DNA of 64,000 nt from Malus domestica. Its lineage: Eukaryota > Streptophyta > Magnoliopsida > Rosales > Rosaceae. The first letter of the stretch is position 1. Each line of letters begins with the position of its first letter. Location: assembly GCF_042453785.1 (NCBI RefSeq), contig NC_091670.1:1240001-1304000 (forward strand). Direction: 5' to 3'. Below the pieces are notes generated by a model. It was not told the DNA's origin. It did no database searches and was given only the letters and a program-made list of their open reading frames with translations. Shown here one piece after another: positions 11,307-24,177 of this stretch. The position numbers and the translations under genes were made by a program.

Positions 11307-11990
11307 TATCTCGGACTTCTAAATAATATCATTGCTTATTCCCAACTGTATGTATCATTCAGTTATACTAATTTTAGAATTTAACCATTGCACAAATTCA
11401 TTAATCTCTATATCAATATCTGACTATTAATTTTTTGAACCATTCAGCAATATGTATTATGGAAAGACACTTTTCACATGCCTCTCCCCACTCCCAAGAT
11501 CACTTGTAAAGTGATTGTATGAAAATTGGTAGGAGAAGCAGAGGCATGAACTGTTTGGTCGCCGTGTCATTTTATGGACGAAAGTCTGAAATGATTATTC
11601 ATATTTAAGAATTGGATCATGCTAGAGAGGTCATCTTTTAAGACATATTTTGTAGATTATACGATGGAACAATTGATTGTTGGATTTCTTCTTTAAAATA
11701 TTGAAAAATAATAATTTAAGCATCAACTGTTATATCACGTAGTTTATAAAAAAAAATGGTTTACTTAGCATTTTTTTAGGATGATGTTATTTACATATTC
11801 ATTTTTACCTGATACACATCTCTTAATTTTTTGCCATCTTGATAGAATGAATTGAAAAAATCAATAAACAAAAATTAACAATGTTGTGAATAGCACTTCT
11901 CTTTTCTTAAGAATTTAAAAAGATTTCCCCAACTATTCGCCACGACATGCCCAAGTGTTCTCTTCATTTTTGAAGAGAGAGAGAGAAAGG
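11307..11990. other. Gene-free AT-rich stretch
   Basis: Nothing recognisable was found on either strand. It ends just before the CT-rich exon-like sequence at about 12000. Confidence 0.5.
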
Positions 11991-12582
11991 GAGAGTGGTA
12001 ATCCAACGTAAGAAAGCAGAAAGCCACCACAACAAACAGACACTGCAACTTTACAACGAAACAGACTCTGCAAAAACAAACTCTGCTCAACTTCTCATAT
12101 ATTCTGCTCTCATCTCATCTCCTGCTTATAATCTCTCTCTCTCTCTCTCTCTCAACTCTCGCCATGTTTTTCTGAGAAGTCTTTTAATTACTCTGCCCCC
12201 AATCCTGGAATTTTATGAAATTTCTGAAATCAAAGGTAATTCTAACAGAGCTTCAATTTCTTTAGTTACCCTTTTTTTTACTTCTTCAATTTTATGTTTA
12301 TTTCTTGAGAATTCAAGGACTAATCTAATTCGAATGCATGGGTACTCTGTCTTTTTTTGTTCTTTCTGTAGTTTCCAAATATATTCCAATTAAAAGAGTT
12401 TAATATAAAAATAGAGAAGGTTAATCAAATGAGTTCTTTCTATTTACTCAAACAAAAACAAAATGAGTTCTTCTATTTATGTATATTTTTTGTTGTTTAA
12501 TTTTAATTTGCAGGTTTTGGCTCAAAATCTGAGGGCCGTTTCTGCTGAAGTTGGAAGGGTGAATACAAATGTATATTTCCGG
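11980..12582 (+). other. Candidate 5' UTR exons (possibly of ACR3)
   Basis: From about 12000 the sequence has the look of a plant 5' UTR: purine/pyrimidine tracts, a (CT)n run at 12132-12153, then ctgaaatcaaag followed by a donor gtaattct at about 12236. A second short exon candidate lies at 12514-12582, bounded by tttgcag and gtacga. The ACR3 start codon at 19167 is preceded by an acceptor (gtcacag at about 19128), so ACR3 does have an upstream noncoding exon somewhere. If these pieces are that exon, the leader intron exceeds 6 kb. They could also be remnants of another gene. Confidence 0.3.
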
Positions 12583-14890
12583 TACGATTTCTTTTTTTTA
12601 ATTGCAGTTTTGACGTTAGAGTTTAGATTGATAAGTTACACTCTCACAGCCTGACAGCTTGTTGAAAGGAATAAGGCCCCTTTGTTATTGTTTTTTTTTT
12701 TAATAAAAGCTGTTCCACTTTAAAATTAAGAATTACAAAATTGTTTGATAAAAATAAAATATCTGTTTATTTTAAAAGCACTTCAACGTAGGTTGTTTTA
12801 AAAAGTTTTTTTGTAAAAAAAATATTTTCAATTCCAATAGTGTCTTCATTAGTTTTTAAAAACGACATTATTTATTTTTTAGTCACATTTTATCATTTGG
12901 AGAACAAAGTGGTTATCATAACCTACCGCTTCAAATACTGACTTTACACCACTACCGCCATTGGCACTACCATTGGTGCCGCCACCACCACAATCGTTAG
13001 TGCCGCCGCCATGACAACCATCATCATTGCAGCCACATGCCACCACCACCACTATAATCATGACCGTCACAACCATAATCGCCACGCTATCGATGTCGTT
13101 GCTCTTACCACCATTGGTACCCTTGCAGGCTTGCACCCTAAACACAACCCACTATTGACACAACAACCAAACCCCACTGCCACCACTGCCCCTGCCACGA
13201 TCGTTGTCGTTAACACCTTCATTATCATGTCTATTTTTGTCCTTATATACAATTATACAACTTTTATATTAAAATTTATCAAACGCTTTTACACTGCTTT
13301 TCAAGCTGATAATATTTTCAAAAATACAGTGTATCAAACTTTCAACTGGTTAATTTTACCGTTGATTACTCTTAAAAACACAACAAAAACAATTCTTTTA
13401 AAAAACACAAAAATCCCAAACTGACCTAAGAGCAAGTGCAATTTGTCATTTTGTTACTCTATGCCTCTCTCTCTGTCCTTGGTTCTAATTTTTTCCTAGA
13501 ATAATTAATGACTTTTTTTTATTAAAAATATGGAATGGACGGTCTTGATCCATTTACATGTTCATGGGTGGATTGATAGTCTTGGACGGTGGGGATTCGG
13601 ATGACGGTGCATAAACTTTGGAATCAAGTCTTTATGTCACCTCAATATGTTTTGGGTAGAACCAATATTTTGAGGGCTCTGTCTTTTCCTTTTTTATTTT
13701 AGATAGAATGTTTCATTGTATGTTTACCCCATTACTACCACTATCAGGTTGCATATTTTTTAGTTGTAAGTGAGAAAAAGGTTTTAGGTTCGCTTTTAGT
13801 AGATGGTGAATTTGATATCACATTATTATGATAGGATCATTGTATGACAAATTATCATTATTGAGGTAGCTTTCAAAGTGAGCCAAAAGTTCTATTTCTC
13901 TCCCATTCCATCACAAGATTTAGAATTGTAATAGTTTACACTTTTTGTTTGTTTGAACATCTAATTCTCCATTAAACTACACGTAAGCTAGAATACGATT
14001 TTTAGGCTCACTATGTCATCAATTTAATGAAGAATCAAACATTCAGTTAGACTGATGGTACAATTTCAATATGTTATGGTAATATGATGAAACATGAGAA
14101 ATTGAAATTTCTCGTGCCATTTTAAAAATTACCCAAAACCTATAAAGAGAAATGTAGTTAACCTTAATTTTTACTTGAAATTATGTTCAATTGAGTTTTG
14201 GTTGTTCAGGAAAAATTATCTGGTTGCGACAATCATATGGCAAGACTGATACATGTACCATTAAACTTAGGGTGAAATATTAATATACAAATGTTACATA
14301 TAAAAAAATTACATCTAAAGAAAGTTGAGCTTCCATCATAAAATTAATTGGCAATATGGGGAATAGTCCAACTTCTTATAACCCCTTGCAATGTTTCTCC
14401 TTTCACCTCTATGGTGTGGTACTCTGTTACTTTTTCATTCTCACACGCCTCTTCACATGTTCACGTTGTCACGTGTCCCTTCACGTGTGACCAATTTTGA
14501 AGCCAAACACTTGGAAAATACAAATTAGGTGATGTGGAGCATATGTGACCGTTGGACTTCAGATGTGGGCTAACCTAACTCTGATACCATGAAGAAAATT
14601 GATGTTCCCCTATAATACCAATTTGCAATATGAGGAGTAACCAACATTTTATAAGTTTTTGTAAGGTTTTTCCTTTCACCATGTGAGACTCTTTTACTCT
14701 CGCATCCTCACAACATCATGTAGCAATGTGACAATCTTGTACAATAGTATCTCACAATTCAGATGTATTTGAACATTAATGCAATGCATTTCTTCTTTTG
14801 TTATGTGGTACGTTGACAAAAAAATTTCCAATTGGAAAACTAAATGAATGATGTGAAAGGCTTATTAATGTGACTTTTCATGTGTTTGTT
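12583..14890. other. Gene-free region with degenerate CCACCA-rich tract
   Basis: At 12940-13210 a degenerate trinucleotide-like tract (accaccacc, gccgccacc, catcatcat) stands out from AT-rich surroundings. It gives Thr/Ala/His-rich open frames by composition alone. The outer parts (12672-13430) begin aaggccccttt and end caaactgaccta, loosely like hAT ends, but no clear target duplication was found. Confidence 0.4.
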
Positions 14891-14892
14891 AG

Positions 14893-15091
14893 GTAAGTGT
14901 GTAGTGTCGCAATTCTACATTTTCTGGCCAGGTGGTAGTTCTGAGGCTGCAGAATTGATTCTGTCATTTTGTATGCAGAATTTGGTACCACCATGTGAAA
15001 GTAGTTATCAACAATTTGGGATCACCTGCACTTCTTGGGGTGATTTGATTGTTTCCTACCAACATCCCTATATCTCTTTTGCACATAAAGG
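14893..15091 (+). other. Exon-like open stretch, unrecognised
   Basis: This stretch lies between an acceptor-like tttgttag and a donor-like aaag/gtactcg. It is open in one frame and reads without low complexity (YIFWPGGSSEAAELILSF, then FGITCTSWGDLIVSYQHPYI). GC content is higher than in the flanks. No family was recognised. It could be a captured or relic coding exon, or an alternative noncoding exon in a long ACR3 leader intron. Confidence 0.25.
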
Positions 15092-15099
15092 TACTCGCT

Positions 15100-17158
15100 T
15101 TCTCTCCCTGTAATATATCAAGTGTTCTTTGGTAGTTTAGGTCTTTTGTTTGGGTAAATAATTGGTCAAATATGGGCCTACAACAAGTACAACGAACAAA
15201 ACAACACAACGTAATAAGAGCCCACAGCAAAAAATCAGGCCTAACCCTAAAATACGAGATATTTTATATACTGATTGTACTGCTTTGTGGTGTACCATTC
15301 CACATGTTACCAGTGATTGTAAAACAAATGCATTTGTTTTATTAATGTATTTGGACGACAAGACTGATATATATCCCCACTCCTAGTCATACTAATGAAA
15401 AACAAATGCATGTATTACAGCTTGAGTGAAATCATAAAATTCCGTGACGATGTTTCAGATACACAAAAAAATTACTCCTAATACAAATACTACATTGGGG
15501 TGTTGTTGCCACTTCCACAGTTCCACCACTATGATAGGACTAAGCATCAACAGCATATTCGACCATACAACAATGGAGACTCCCTAAAAGGGAAACCCCA
15601 TACAAGCATACACCGTGGAAAGCCTTTCACCAAAGGAATCTTTTATTAGAGAATCTTTAAAAGAGATGTCAAATTTCAAAAATAAAATTTTAAATTAGGA
15701 ATTTATGTGGCACTTTGATCTTTTTTAAAGTCTTGTGCCCATATGTCAAATTAATCTATTATTTATTACATTATTTCCTTTTCATATTTGTAATAAATAT
15801 TTCTATAACAAAAAGCAACAATAAAAATGATAAAAAAAATATTAATCAATTAAAAATAGATTTGAAGTTGCTTTCAAATTTAACAGCAACCACCTTTGCT
15901 GCCAATCCACATCATGCCGCTTAAATATTGGCATTTCGGTTGGAAAACACTAATGTTGTCTATTTCAATATTATTGCTAATGTAAACTTTTTGACATCTC
16001 TTTTGAAGGTGCTCTAAGTAATAAATGAATTAGTGTGACAGTCAAGTTGCCGAAATGAAAAAGAACTTGATAAATTTATATCGGCTTGAAAGTATCTAAC
16101 ATACTTACATAAAAAAAAAAATCTAATATAATCTCCCCTCTCATGAAAAATGGGAAAACTTTAAAAAAATACAAGTAATTAGAAGAGGATTAACCATAGA
16201 AAAATAATAAAGCTCACCATTAATGACGAATTAACGATCGAATTAATTGCTTTCTAATAAAAACAAAGAAAACTAGGCTTGCTTCACTAATCTCCCAACA
16301 GAGAAACTCTTATTCAACAAAGCAAGCATTATTAGTATAAAGTTAATATGAACGGGCATCATTTCAGGGATAGCACTCGTCCACCAACTCAGGCCTTCCT
16401 TCAACTAGTCTGCGTGCACCATTCGGTGTTATGAGTCACTCACAATTCTTGACGCATTTAGGTTTGTCTCTCAGTTGTACGTATATGTCAAACCAGTAAG
16501 ATCCGCCTTTCCCATCAGGGTTATCACATGAACATGAACATCAACGCTATCGTCTTTGGACTTACAATGAACTGTAAGGTTACGACCATAACGCAAATAG
16601 TTAATCGTTGTGCCATGGGTTACGGGATTGACAATTTCCCGTAACATGTAGTTCTTAGCATCAGAAGAAATGTGAGAACCACTGCGCTTCTCATATGCAC
16701 AGCTATGCTTGCTTGGTTGATCTACTGATCTTATAGAGGATGAATGAAAGGGGAAATGTTGTTAGTGGGTGAATAATGGGTATATCGGGTTTCTTATATA
16801 CTAAAATAAATTCATGTATGTTTAATTGTGTACTTTATGGAAAGAGGCTCCTTTTCTTTTCTTCTCTTCTCCCTATTTTCTCTTTAAGAAAGGAAAAGGA
16901 TATGAGAAATTTATGGAGGATCTGCTGTGAGGCCGAATACAAATTGATGATTAAGTCTTTTATAATATTAATTCACGCATGTCCAATTACCTTTTTTTAG
17001 TGCAAACGATGATCTGCAGTAATCCTTATTAAAAGCCCAAAGGTGAAAGAATAGGGTTTGAACTCGGGACGTAGTGGGTTGAAGAAGGTGGTTCTAAATA
17101 TCAGGACAATCTATCAGTTGCCACAAGTCCAATCATTAAAGTTTAAACTCTAAATAAG
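15100..17158. other. Gene-free region
   Basis: No gene model could be supported. A stretch at 16330-16720 (gtcaaaccagtaagatccgc... caggttatcacatgaacatg) is less AT-rich and could be a decayed gene or element fragment, but nothing was recognised on either strand. Confidence 0.4.
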
Positions 17159-17168
17159 GGTTTCTATC

Positions 17169-17340
17169 GCCACTTAGTACTACGGCTGATAGTATTCTTC
17201 TTCACTTGTAAGTGAGAGGTCTTAAGTTCGATTCTTGCTACAGGCGACCTTGAACCACATTATTGATAACCCATTGTGAGGCTTAGCCTATTTCTCACCC
17301 CTTAATGTAGATAATATTGTATGCTAAAAAAAAAGAGGAA
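17169..17340 (+). mobile_element. tRNA-derived SINE with 10-bp target duplication
   Basis: It begins gccacttagtactacgg (A-box-like region), has a B-box-like taagttcgattct about 60 bases in, then a conserved body (gaaccacattattgataac, cccattgtgaggcttagcc, taatgtagataatattgt) and an A tail. It is flanked by a perfect 10-bp duplication ggtttctatc (17159-17168 and 17341-17350). It sits inside the left arm of the foldback repeat described next. Copies or fragments of the same family lie at 6479, 7262 and 43719. Confidence 0.85.
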
Positions 17341-17600
17341 GGTTTCTATCACAAATGGTCCTTGAAAATAACACAACCCATTAAGATGGTCTCTGAAATT
17401 GAAAATCGATCAATGTTGTCCTTAAAAATGGGTGTCGTAGAGCAATGTGTTCTTTGTATCACATTTTCGTCAAAAAAAAAAGTGATGAAAGAACCACATT
17501 GTTCTGTGGCACCCATTTTCAAAAACTACATTAATCGATTTCAATTTTATAGATCATTTTGATGAGATGAGTCAATTTCAAGATCATCTGCCATAAAAAG
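17341..17600. repeat. Foldback repeat carrying the SINE insertion
   Basis: The left arm (ggtccttgaaaataacac ... aaaatcgatcaatgttgtcc ... aaaaatgggtg) and the right arm (cacccattttcaaaaactac ... ttaatcgatttcaa ... atttcaagatcatctg) are imperfect inverted copies of about 110 bases around a centre near 17465. Its left end probably extends to 17150, upstream of the SINE. MITE-like; no target duplication was verified. Confidence 0.55.
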
Positions 17601-17812
17601 GGTGACTTGTTGAATCACCAACTCGGCAGATGCTTGCCAAAAATATAAATTTTGGCAGATCTTTAATAAAAATTCACGTTGCTTGGTCTAAAGCTACTAA
17701 TTTTTAAAATCATTTCAGCCAATCCTTCTATATATCGGGAGGAGTCCTCCTTTCCTAAAGTCATCATTATGAGGATTTGAAAGGATCAAATGAATATTAG
17801 TCACAAGATTAT

Positions 17813-18045
17813 AAGCTTGTTTGGATATATTTTTAAAATGATTGAAAGCGATTTTAATAAAAATATTTTTGGAAACAATCCTTAGTAAAAATGCAAGTAA
17901 ATCTTGAAAAAACACTTACACTTCTTCCTGGAAGAAACGCATAACTGATGTTTCTTGTACAAATCACTTCAAGTGCTTTTGGAATTCAAAAACATTTTCT
18001 CCAAAAGCGTTTTCAGCCACTTTAAAAGCACATCCAAACGAGTCA
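17813..18045. mobile_element. MITE, hAT-like
   Basis: The ends gcttgtttggatatatttt and (inverse) gactcgtttggatgtgctttt form terminal inverted repeats, and the body has the paired aaagcgattttaataaaaat and aaaagcgttttcagccactt. The tGTTTGGAT terminus is common in hAT-type MITEs. The flanks (attataa and catatat) give no clean 8-bp duplication. Confidence 0.5.
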
Positions 18046-19128
18046 TATATTAGTCTAGATCTAAATACGTAAAATATTTGACAACTTAATAAACCAAAAC
18101 CAACTTAAAATCCATGAACTAATGAAAATTCAATTTTTTTTGTTTTGGTTTATTAAATTGTCAAATATGTTAAGTTTTTTAATCTAAACTAATATAATTT
18201 TGTGGTTAATATGCATTTAGTAATCATGAGTCCCCAAAATGAGAACCTTAGGAGAGCACGACTGATATCGGAAGAGTGGGGTATGTGGATGGTTTGGGCA
18301 AGTAAAAGGGGTGTAATTTTTTTTTTCGTAACAGTAGATGTGGATGTTTAACAATTAAGAATTGGTTTTCAGTGCTACCAAATTTCAGCTTATTTACGAA
18401 ATACTGGAGCCTTTTTTTTCAACTTCAACTTATTTATGATTGCCAACAAACTTCAACTTATGTTACCACACCCAAACTTCAACTTATTCATAAAAATGTC
18501 ACCACACCCAAACTTCAATTTATTTGCGAAAATGTCACCGCCTCTTTTTTTTTTTTTTTTATCTTTAATATTAATAAAAGTCCATTAAGTGTTTTTCATT
18601 AAATTTTAGGCATTTTAAGCCATTTTCATTAAAAATCCAATAAACTATGGGTGTTGACACTCCAATTCCAAAAAGGTCTTCTGCACTCATTCAAGTGCTT
18701 ATTCTCTCATATTTTTACATGTTTTGAGTGGATGATGACTTCGTATTAGAGTGTTAATTACAACTCTTTGAATTAGGTGTTGTCTATCATAAGGGCTTCC
18801 TTTACCTCGGGATAAGGCTTGGTTGTTATTGTAAACTGTTTTCCAGTTTTGGAAAAAATCGATTCATTGTAGACTTTTAAGTAGATGAGAGAGTTGAATC
18901 ATAATCCCATACCGTGTTGTGCTAAGCTCGTGTCTCTTATTAACCTTTGTTACTCCGTGGATATTGTTAAAAGTTTTGTTTCGTGATTAAGATAAAGTAG
19001 TTACTATTGTGCCAACCCTTTTCGTTTTCTTGGTGTATGCATTAGTGTCGGCATTGAGTTCAAAACAAGTGTTTGTAACCAATTTATAATTCGTTAAACA
19101 CAGCAGTGTGAGCTATTCTATGTCACAG
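18046..19128. other. Upstream / leader-intron region of ACR3
   Basis: AT-rich sequence with a threefold short repeat (ttcaacttattt..., 18420-18530) and a poly-T run at 18548-18560. It ends in a good acceptor (ttctatgtcacag) about 38 bases before the ACR3 start codon. No promoter element was pinned down. Confidence 0.4.
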
Positions 19129-19166
19129 GACAGAACTTGAGGTTGATTGAAGAAGTGGTGACTTAA

Positions 19167-22100
19167 ATGGCTAGAGTTTGTTCGCCATACTTTGATCCTG
19201 AGTATGAGAACCTGAGCACAAGAATCAATCCCCCAAGGTATTCTCCCTCTGTGCGTATGAACTATTTAATCAAAATTCTATTTGGGTTTCACCGTTTCAT
19301 TCAGCGGGACTGTCATTGTATTTGTATTATCTTCTAGTTGTTTTACATCGTTGTACGTTTTGTTTGCAGGGTCTCCGTAGACAACTCTAGCTGCAGTGAC
19401 TGTACTCTAGTCAAGGTGATTTTTCCTTTTAACCGTTATAATTACGCTCCGTTGACACCAGATTCTTGCAATCATGTATGAAAATTGTTTTCTCCTTTGA
19501 ATTAATAGGTGATTATAGAATGAAATTCATAGGTTAATTTACCACTAAACGGAAGACATGTCTTTCCAACTCCTGCTGGAAAACCACCCAAAGACGGGAT
19601 TTAATTTGCTTCGTTCTTATCTTACACTCAGTGAACATGTATTCCAGCCATCATGTTGAAATTGGTGTGGGGGGTATGAACTTATGTGTAGGTTGACAGT
19701 GTCAACAAACCGGGAATTCTGCTTGAAGTTGTGCAAATCTTGACAGACCTTGACCTCATAATCACCAAAGCCTATATCTCCTCCGATGGTGGATGGTTCA
19801 TGGATGGTATGTATATTCTTCGGCTGATCTTTCCCTAATGCTTTGTCTGTTTAGTTGATTTCTTACACTATTGGATAGGCCTAGTCCTGTTGGCTCCGAA
19901 TCCTCTTTTGAATTGATAAATTTTTGCTTTCTGTTAGTTAATACCCTCCATGGAAAAAATGCCATGTTGAATTCACAGTTCTTGATTTGAACTCTTTACA
20001 CATAAGAATTTGATTGTCCACCCGTATCAAAGTCTTTGACCCTAGCTTGGCTGCACCTAAAATGAGATTAACAAATATATAGGTAATAAACTTTCGGAAA
20101 ACCTTATTTCGAAGAATAATGCATTGTGAGCATCACATTCCCTGCAATTGAGTACAAACATCGTATTATAACTTATTGAGGGAGATAAGTTTGTCATACT
20201 AAGAGGGCAGAACAAGAGTACGCAGCAACTCGTTGTGCTGTGTGCCTGCGCGCACGTGTATACAATTTATTGACATTTTGTGTTCTTTAATGGACAGTAT
20301 TTCACGTCACCGATCAGCAAGGAAAAAAAGTTACAGACAGTAAGACCATTGACTACATAGAGAAGGTAATCCCCTTGGTTCTTTTTTACTGCCACATGCT
20401 TTCCTGTGTTTTTGCAACCATCATCTGGGTCAAGATTCTCTTCATTCTAAATTGGACTTAATAATTTGCTTTACTAGAAACTGCAGGCACATGAACTGTC
20501 ATCTTGCATAAAGGGTTTCCTCTTTTTATCATTTCGTTGTTACAAAGGATTTCTTTTATGTGATCGGTGATATTAAGAGTGATCTTGTCTGTGATTTGTG
20601 TCATGCATAGGCTTTAGGACCAAAGGGCCATATCACAGACCTGCTGAATGCTTGGCCAGGAAAAGGGGTTGGAGTGCACTCTATCGGGGATCATACGGCC
20701 ATTGAGCTAATTGGCAGAGACCGACCAGGTCTCTTATCTGAGATCTCTGCTGTCCTTGCCAACCTTCACTTTAATGTAATTGCTGCCGACGTATGGACAC
20801 ACAATGGACGAATAGCTTGCGTTGTGTATGTCAATGATGATACTACATGCCAACCTGTGGAGGATCAAGCCAGGTTATCTACTATGGAGGAGCAGCTCAA
20901 GAACATCCTGCGTGGGTGTGAGGACGATGAGAAAGTTGGTCGCACTAGCTTCTCTATGGGGTTCACCCATGTTGATAGGCGGCTCCACCAGATGTTGTTT
21001 GCTGATAGGGATTATGAGGGTGGTGGACTGGCACATGAAGTTGATCACTTTCCTCCCTGCTTCCAACCAAAGATCGCCATTGAGCGTTGTGAAGAAAAGG
21101 GGTACTCGGTGGTTAGTGTGCGGTGCAAGGACCGTGCAAAGCTTATGTTTGACATCGTATGCACACTCACAGATATGCAGTATGTTGTTTTCCATGCCAC
21201 CATCTCATCTGATGGCCCATACGCATCACAGGTACATACTTCTCATGCTCATCTATTGGCCAATTTTCAAGTTTTTAAAACTATTCCTCTAACGGATGAA
21301 TTTTTTAGGTGGTTTCTTTTCTGTTTCTTGATTAAAATTCCGTAAACTGATGCTTATAGTTAACTGCAGGAGTATTTTATTCGTCACATGGATGGTTGCA
21401 CCCTCGATACTGAAGGAGAAAAGGAAAGAGCCATCAAATGTATTGATGCTGCAATTCGAAGAAGAGTAAGCGAGGTTAGTGAAAAATCTATCCAACTTTT
21501 AACGCTCGTTTTAAAAGCTTGTTTTGCTTCGAGTTAGTGCACATTTGAACTCAAGAATATATTATAAACTAATCCTGGTCCATGGACTTGCAGCTACACA
21601 GCATAAAAGGTTGTTGAGCATTTTCAACATAATATATATGCATTTAACTTGTAGTATGTATTCCAGCAATAGTATACAGGAGATCAAGTACATAATTTCC
21701 TCTTAACTAAATTGTTTCCTCCAATTAATATATAAAACATCCGAATGGAATTCCTTTTTAATTGAATCCCTGACGAAAATCTTTAAGAAGAAATATAGTG
21801 CATGGAAAAGTTGTTACATAATTTATAAATTCATCTGTTAAACCGTGCAAGTGAATGCAATAGAAGTGACCATTTTCTGATTTAAAGTTGAAAGCAATAG
21901 CATATCTTTCATAAGCCACCACATCTAATTCACATGAACTTGTATTTGTAAACTGTACTTTATGTTGGAAACAATGAGGACGTGAGTTCTTGGTCCGTGT
22001 AGACGATTAAATTGCCATGAAATTCAGGGTCTAAGGCTGGAGCTGTGTGCAAAGGATAGAGTAGGCTTGCTTTCTGAAGTAACAAGGATCCTGAGAGAGA

Positions 22101-22351
22101 ATGGATTGTCAGTTACAAGAGCAGGCGTCACAACAATTGGGGATCAAGGAATTAATATCTTTTATGTTAGAGATTCTTCAGGGAATTCTGTGGACATAAA
22201 GACAATCGAAGCACTTCGTAAAGAAATCGGACACACAATGATGTTCAATGTGAAGAAAGTCCCAACAAGTTCTGCTGAGGTGCCTGAGACTAAAGGATGG
22301 GCCAAGACAAGCTTCTTCTTTGGGAACTTGCTAGAGAGGTTCTTGGCTTGA
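19167..22351 (+). CDS. ACR3: ACT domain-containing protein ACR3
   Basis: Seven coding exons give 449 residues: 19167-19237, 19370-19415, 19692-19806, 20298-20365, 20611-21231, 21370-21474, 22028-22351. All introns are GT-AG and the phases join in frame. The product begins [20 protein letters not shown] and ends [12 protein letters not shown]. That matches recalled Arabidopsis ACR3 ([17 protein letters not shown]) better than ACR4. Four ACT domains are visible at about residues 35-105, 120-200, 255-330 and 335-410 ([68 protein letters not shown]). ACR proteins are plant-specific, non-catalytic and thought to sense amino acids or nitrogen status; the ligand is not known from sequence. An acceptor just upstream of the start codon (about 19128) implies a leader intron. 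The gene looks intact. Confidence 0.95.
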
Positions 22352-24177
22352 CAAGAGGTCCATATGAATATTGTAAGGTACATTGAAAATGTACAGAAGA
22401 ATAAATCTGTTCAGGAAGTTATCTGGACAGACTTTCTGCTTTTGTACTCTTTGTATAATATGTATGCATGTAAGTTTGAAACTTTTGGACTTTGCACAAC
22501 ACTCTCTTTTTACTTCTTTTTGACATTTGATCCTTATCTTGATTAGTCTTATGATTACGCTTCCCAAATGCCTCTTTGATATGTCAATCCAACTCTACTT
22601 TCATTATACATTGTGCAACTTTGTATTTTTTATTTTTTCACAAGCGATATTCTACACTAATTTACATCAAGGAGCGGACGAATGACGTAGTGGTTTCAAG
22701 AGGAAAGTCGTAGCCGCCAGAGCAATCTACCGCTTACAAAATTTGACTTTGCTTAATTTATTGTGTTAGCCAAGTACTATTCTCGGCCAAAAAAATATGT
22801 GTAGTTTAAGTTGCTATCACCATCGTTATCACCCTTCTCCTTACATGAGTAGTTCCCGAGATTCTATTGTAGGCTTCGAAAAGACCATGTCGTTTTAGTT
22901 CTAGCATTTTATTACATATATAAAAGAGATGATTGAATACATGTGTGGATCAATCAAGTAAAGTCGATTGAATGCCAGTGCGGATTCAATCGAGATTTTG
23001 AGTGATTTTTAATCACATATGTCATATTATTGTCACTCATACAAGATTTGTAGCTTACTTGGATTTTTGTTTTGATTTTGTGGTCAGTTTCAAAGTGTAG
23101 GGTTGTTTTTTAAGAGTAGCAAAGATAACAGTTAGAGATGAGGATTTCAAGTGGTGTAGCTGATGTGGGTAGGGCACTCGAGAGTAATTGTATTCTGCTG
23201 AATATATGATAATATTTAGATGTGAGTTTCAATGGATTTTATATATTTGTTTTAGAGCTTCATTCTTTTACCATGTGTCAATTTTGAACGTATTTCAAAA
23301 TCATTTCAAGACATGATAATCATAGACCGGGCCAAAAACATAGTGGTGGCCACATCATGCACCTTACAGGAAGGGTTTGAATGCAAGACCTCTAATAATT
23401 AGAGGCCTAAAAAAGTTTTAAAATGTTAATGGATGAACCAAAAATGCCTGTTAAGCTAAAATTGTGGACAAATATGACTAAATTTGACCAAAGAATATGA
23501 TTAGCTTGTAGTTAGGGTATGCTGAAAATAATCCATTCAGGGCAAGGAAGATTTTAGTTGCTTGCAACGGAAATTATTCTTTATTTTTTATCATTTATGT
23601 GTCAATATCCGCACATATGTGAATATTAGATTGAATTCATCCCATGCACTCAACTCTGGACAATCTGGTTTGCGGAAAGGATTTCGGATCCCTTCCACCT
23701 AATTTTTCTTATCAAACAATTTAGGCCCTTGAATTTGCACATACCACACATTGCCACATAAATATTACTTCAAAACATTAAAACACATTTGTCGTTTAAG
23801 TACTACATCTACACTCGAAAATAAGAGCCTAATAAAAAAATAATACATACACTACTAATCTATTACAAATTTTAAATGTGCAAGGATATGCAAAATGAAA
23901 CAGTTTTTGTTTTCAAGGTTGTGAAATCTTTCTCAAAAGTTTAAACCTCAATTTACAAAATCCTCGATTTACATCGATCATCATGAAATTGCATTGGAAC
24001 TTTGGCTTGATCTATTGCCTTCAAGAGTTATGTTGATGATGTTTTCAGTAAGGTTTTCCACGTCATAACTATTTTCTGCATAAACTAAGCATAGAAAAAC
24101 CAAACATTAAAAATCATTCAAATTATGAGAAGTTTACCAAAATAATTATGAAAAAAAATAAAACAATAGTACTATAC
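22352..24177. other. ACR3 3' flank and gene-free spacer before the satellite
   Basis: The first 200-300 bases are probably ACR3 3' UTR. A short piece at 22635-22680 (aagcgatattctacactaa) resembles a SINE 3' end on the minus strand. No gene is supported from 22700 to the start of the satellite. Confidence 0.5.

Noticed and set aside
13011-13424. Thr/His/Ala-rich open frames around the CCACCA tract
   Set aside because: Explained by the degenerate trinucleotide composition on both strands; no start context or domain.
12672-13430. A 0.76-kb hAT element
   Set aside because: Ends (aaggcccctttg and the inverse of caaactgaccta) agree only loosely and no 8-bp target duplication was found.
17169-17340. 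A tRNA gene suggested by the A-box/B-box-like sequence
   Set aside because: The sequence does not fold into a cloverleaf with a clear anticodon arm, has a long non-tRNA body and an A tail, and recurs in the window. It is a SINE.
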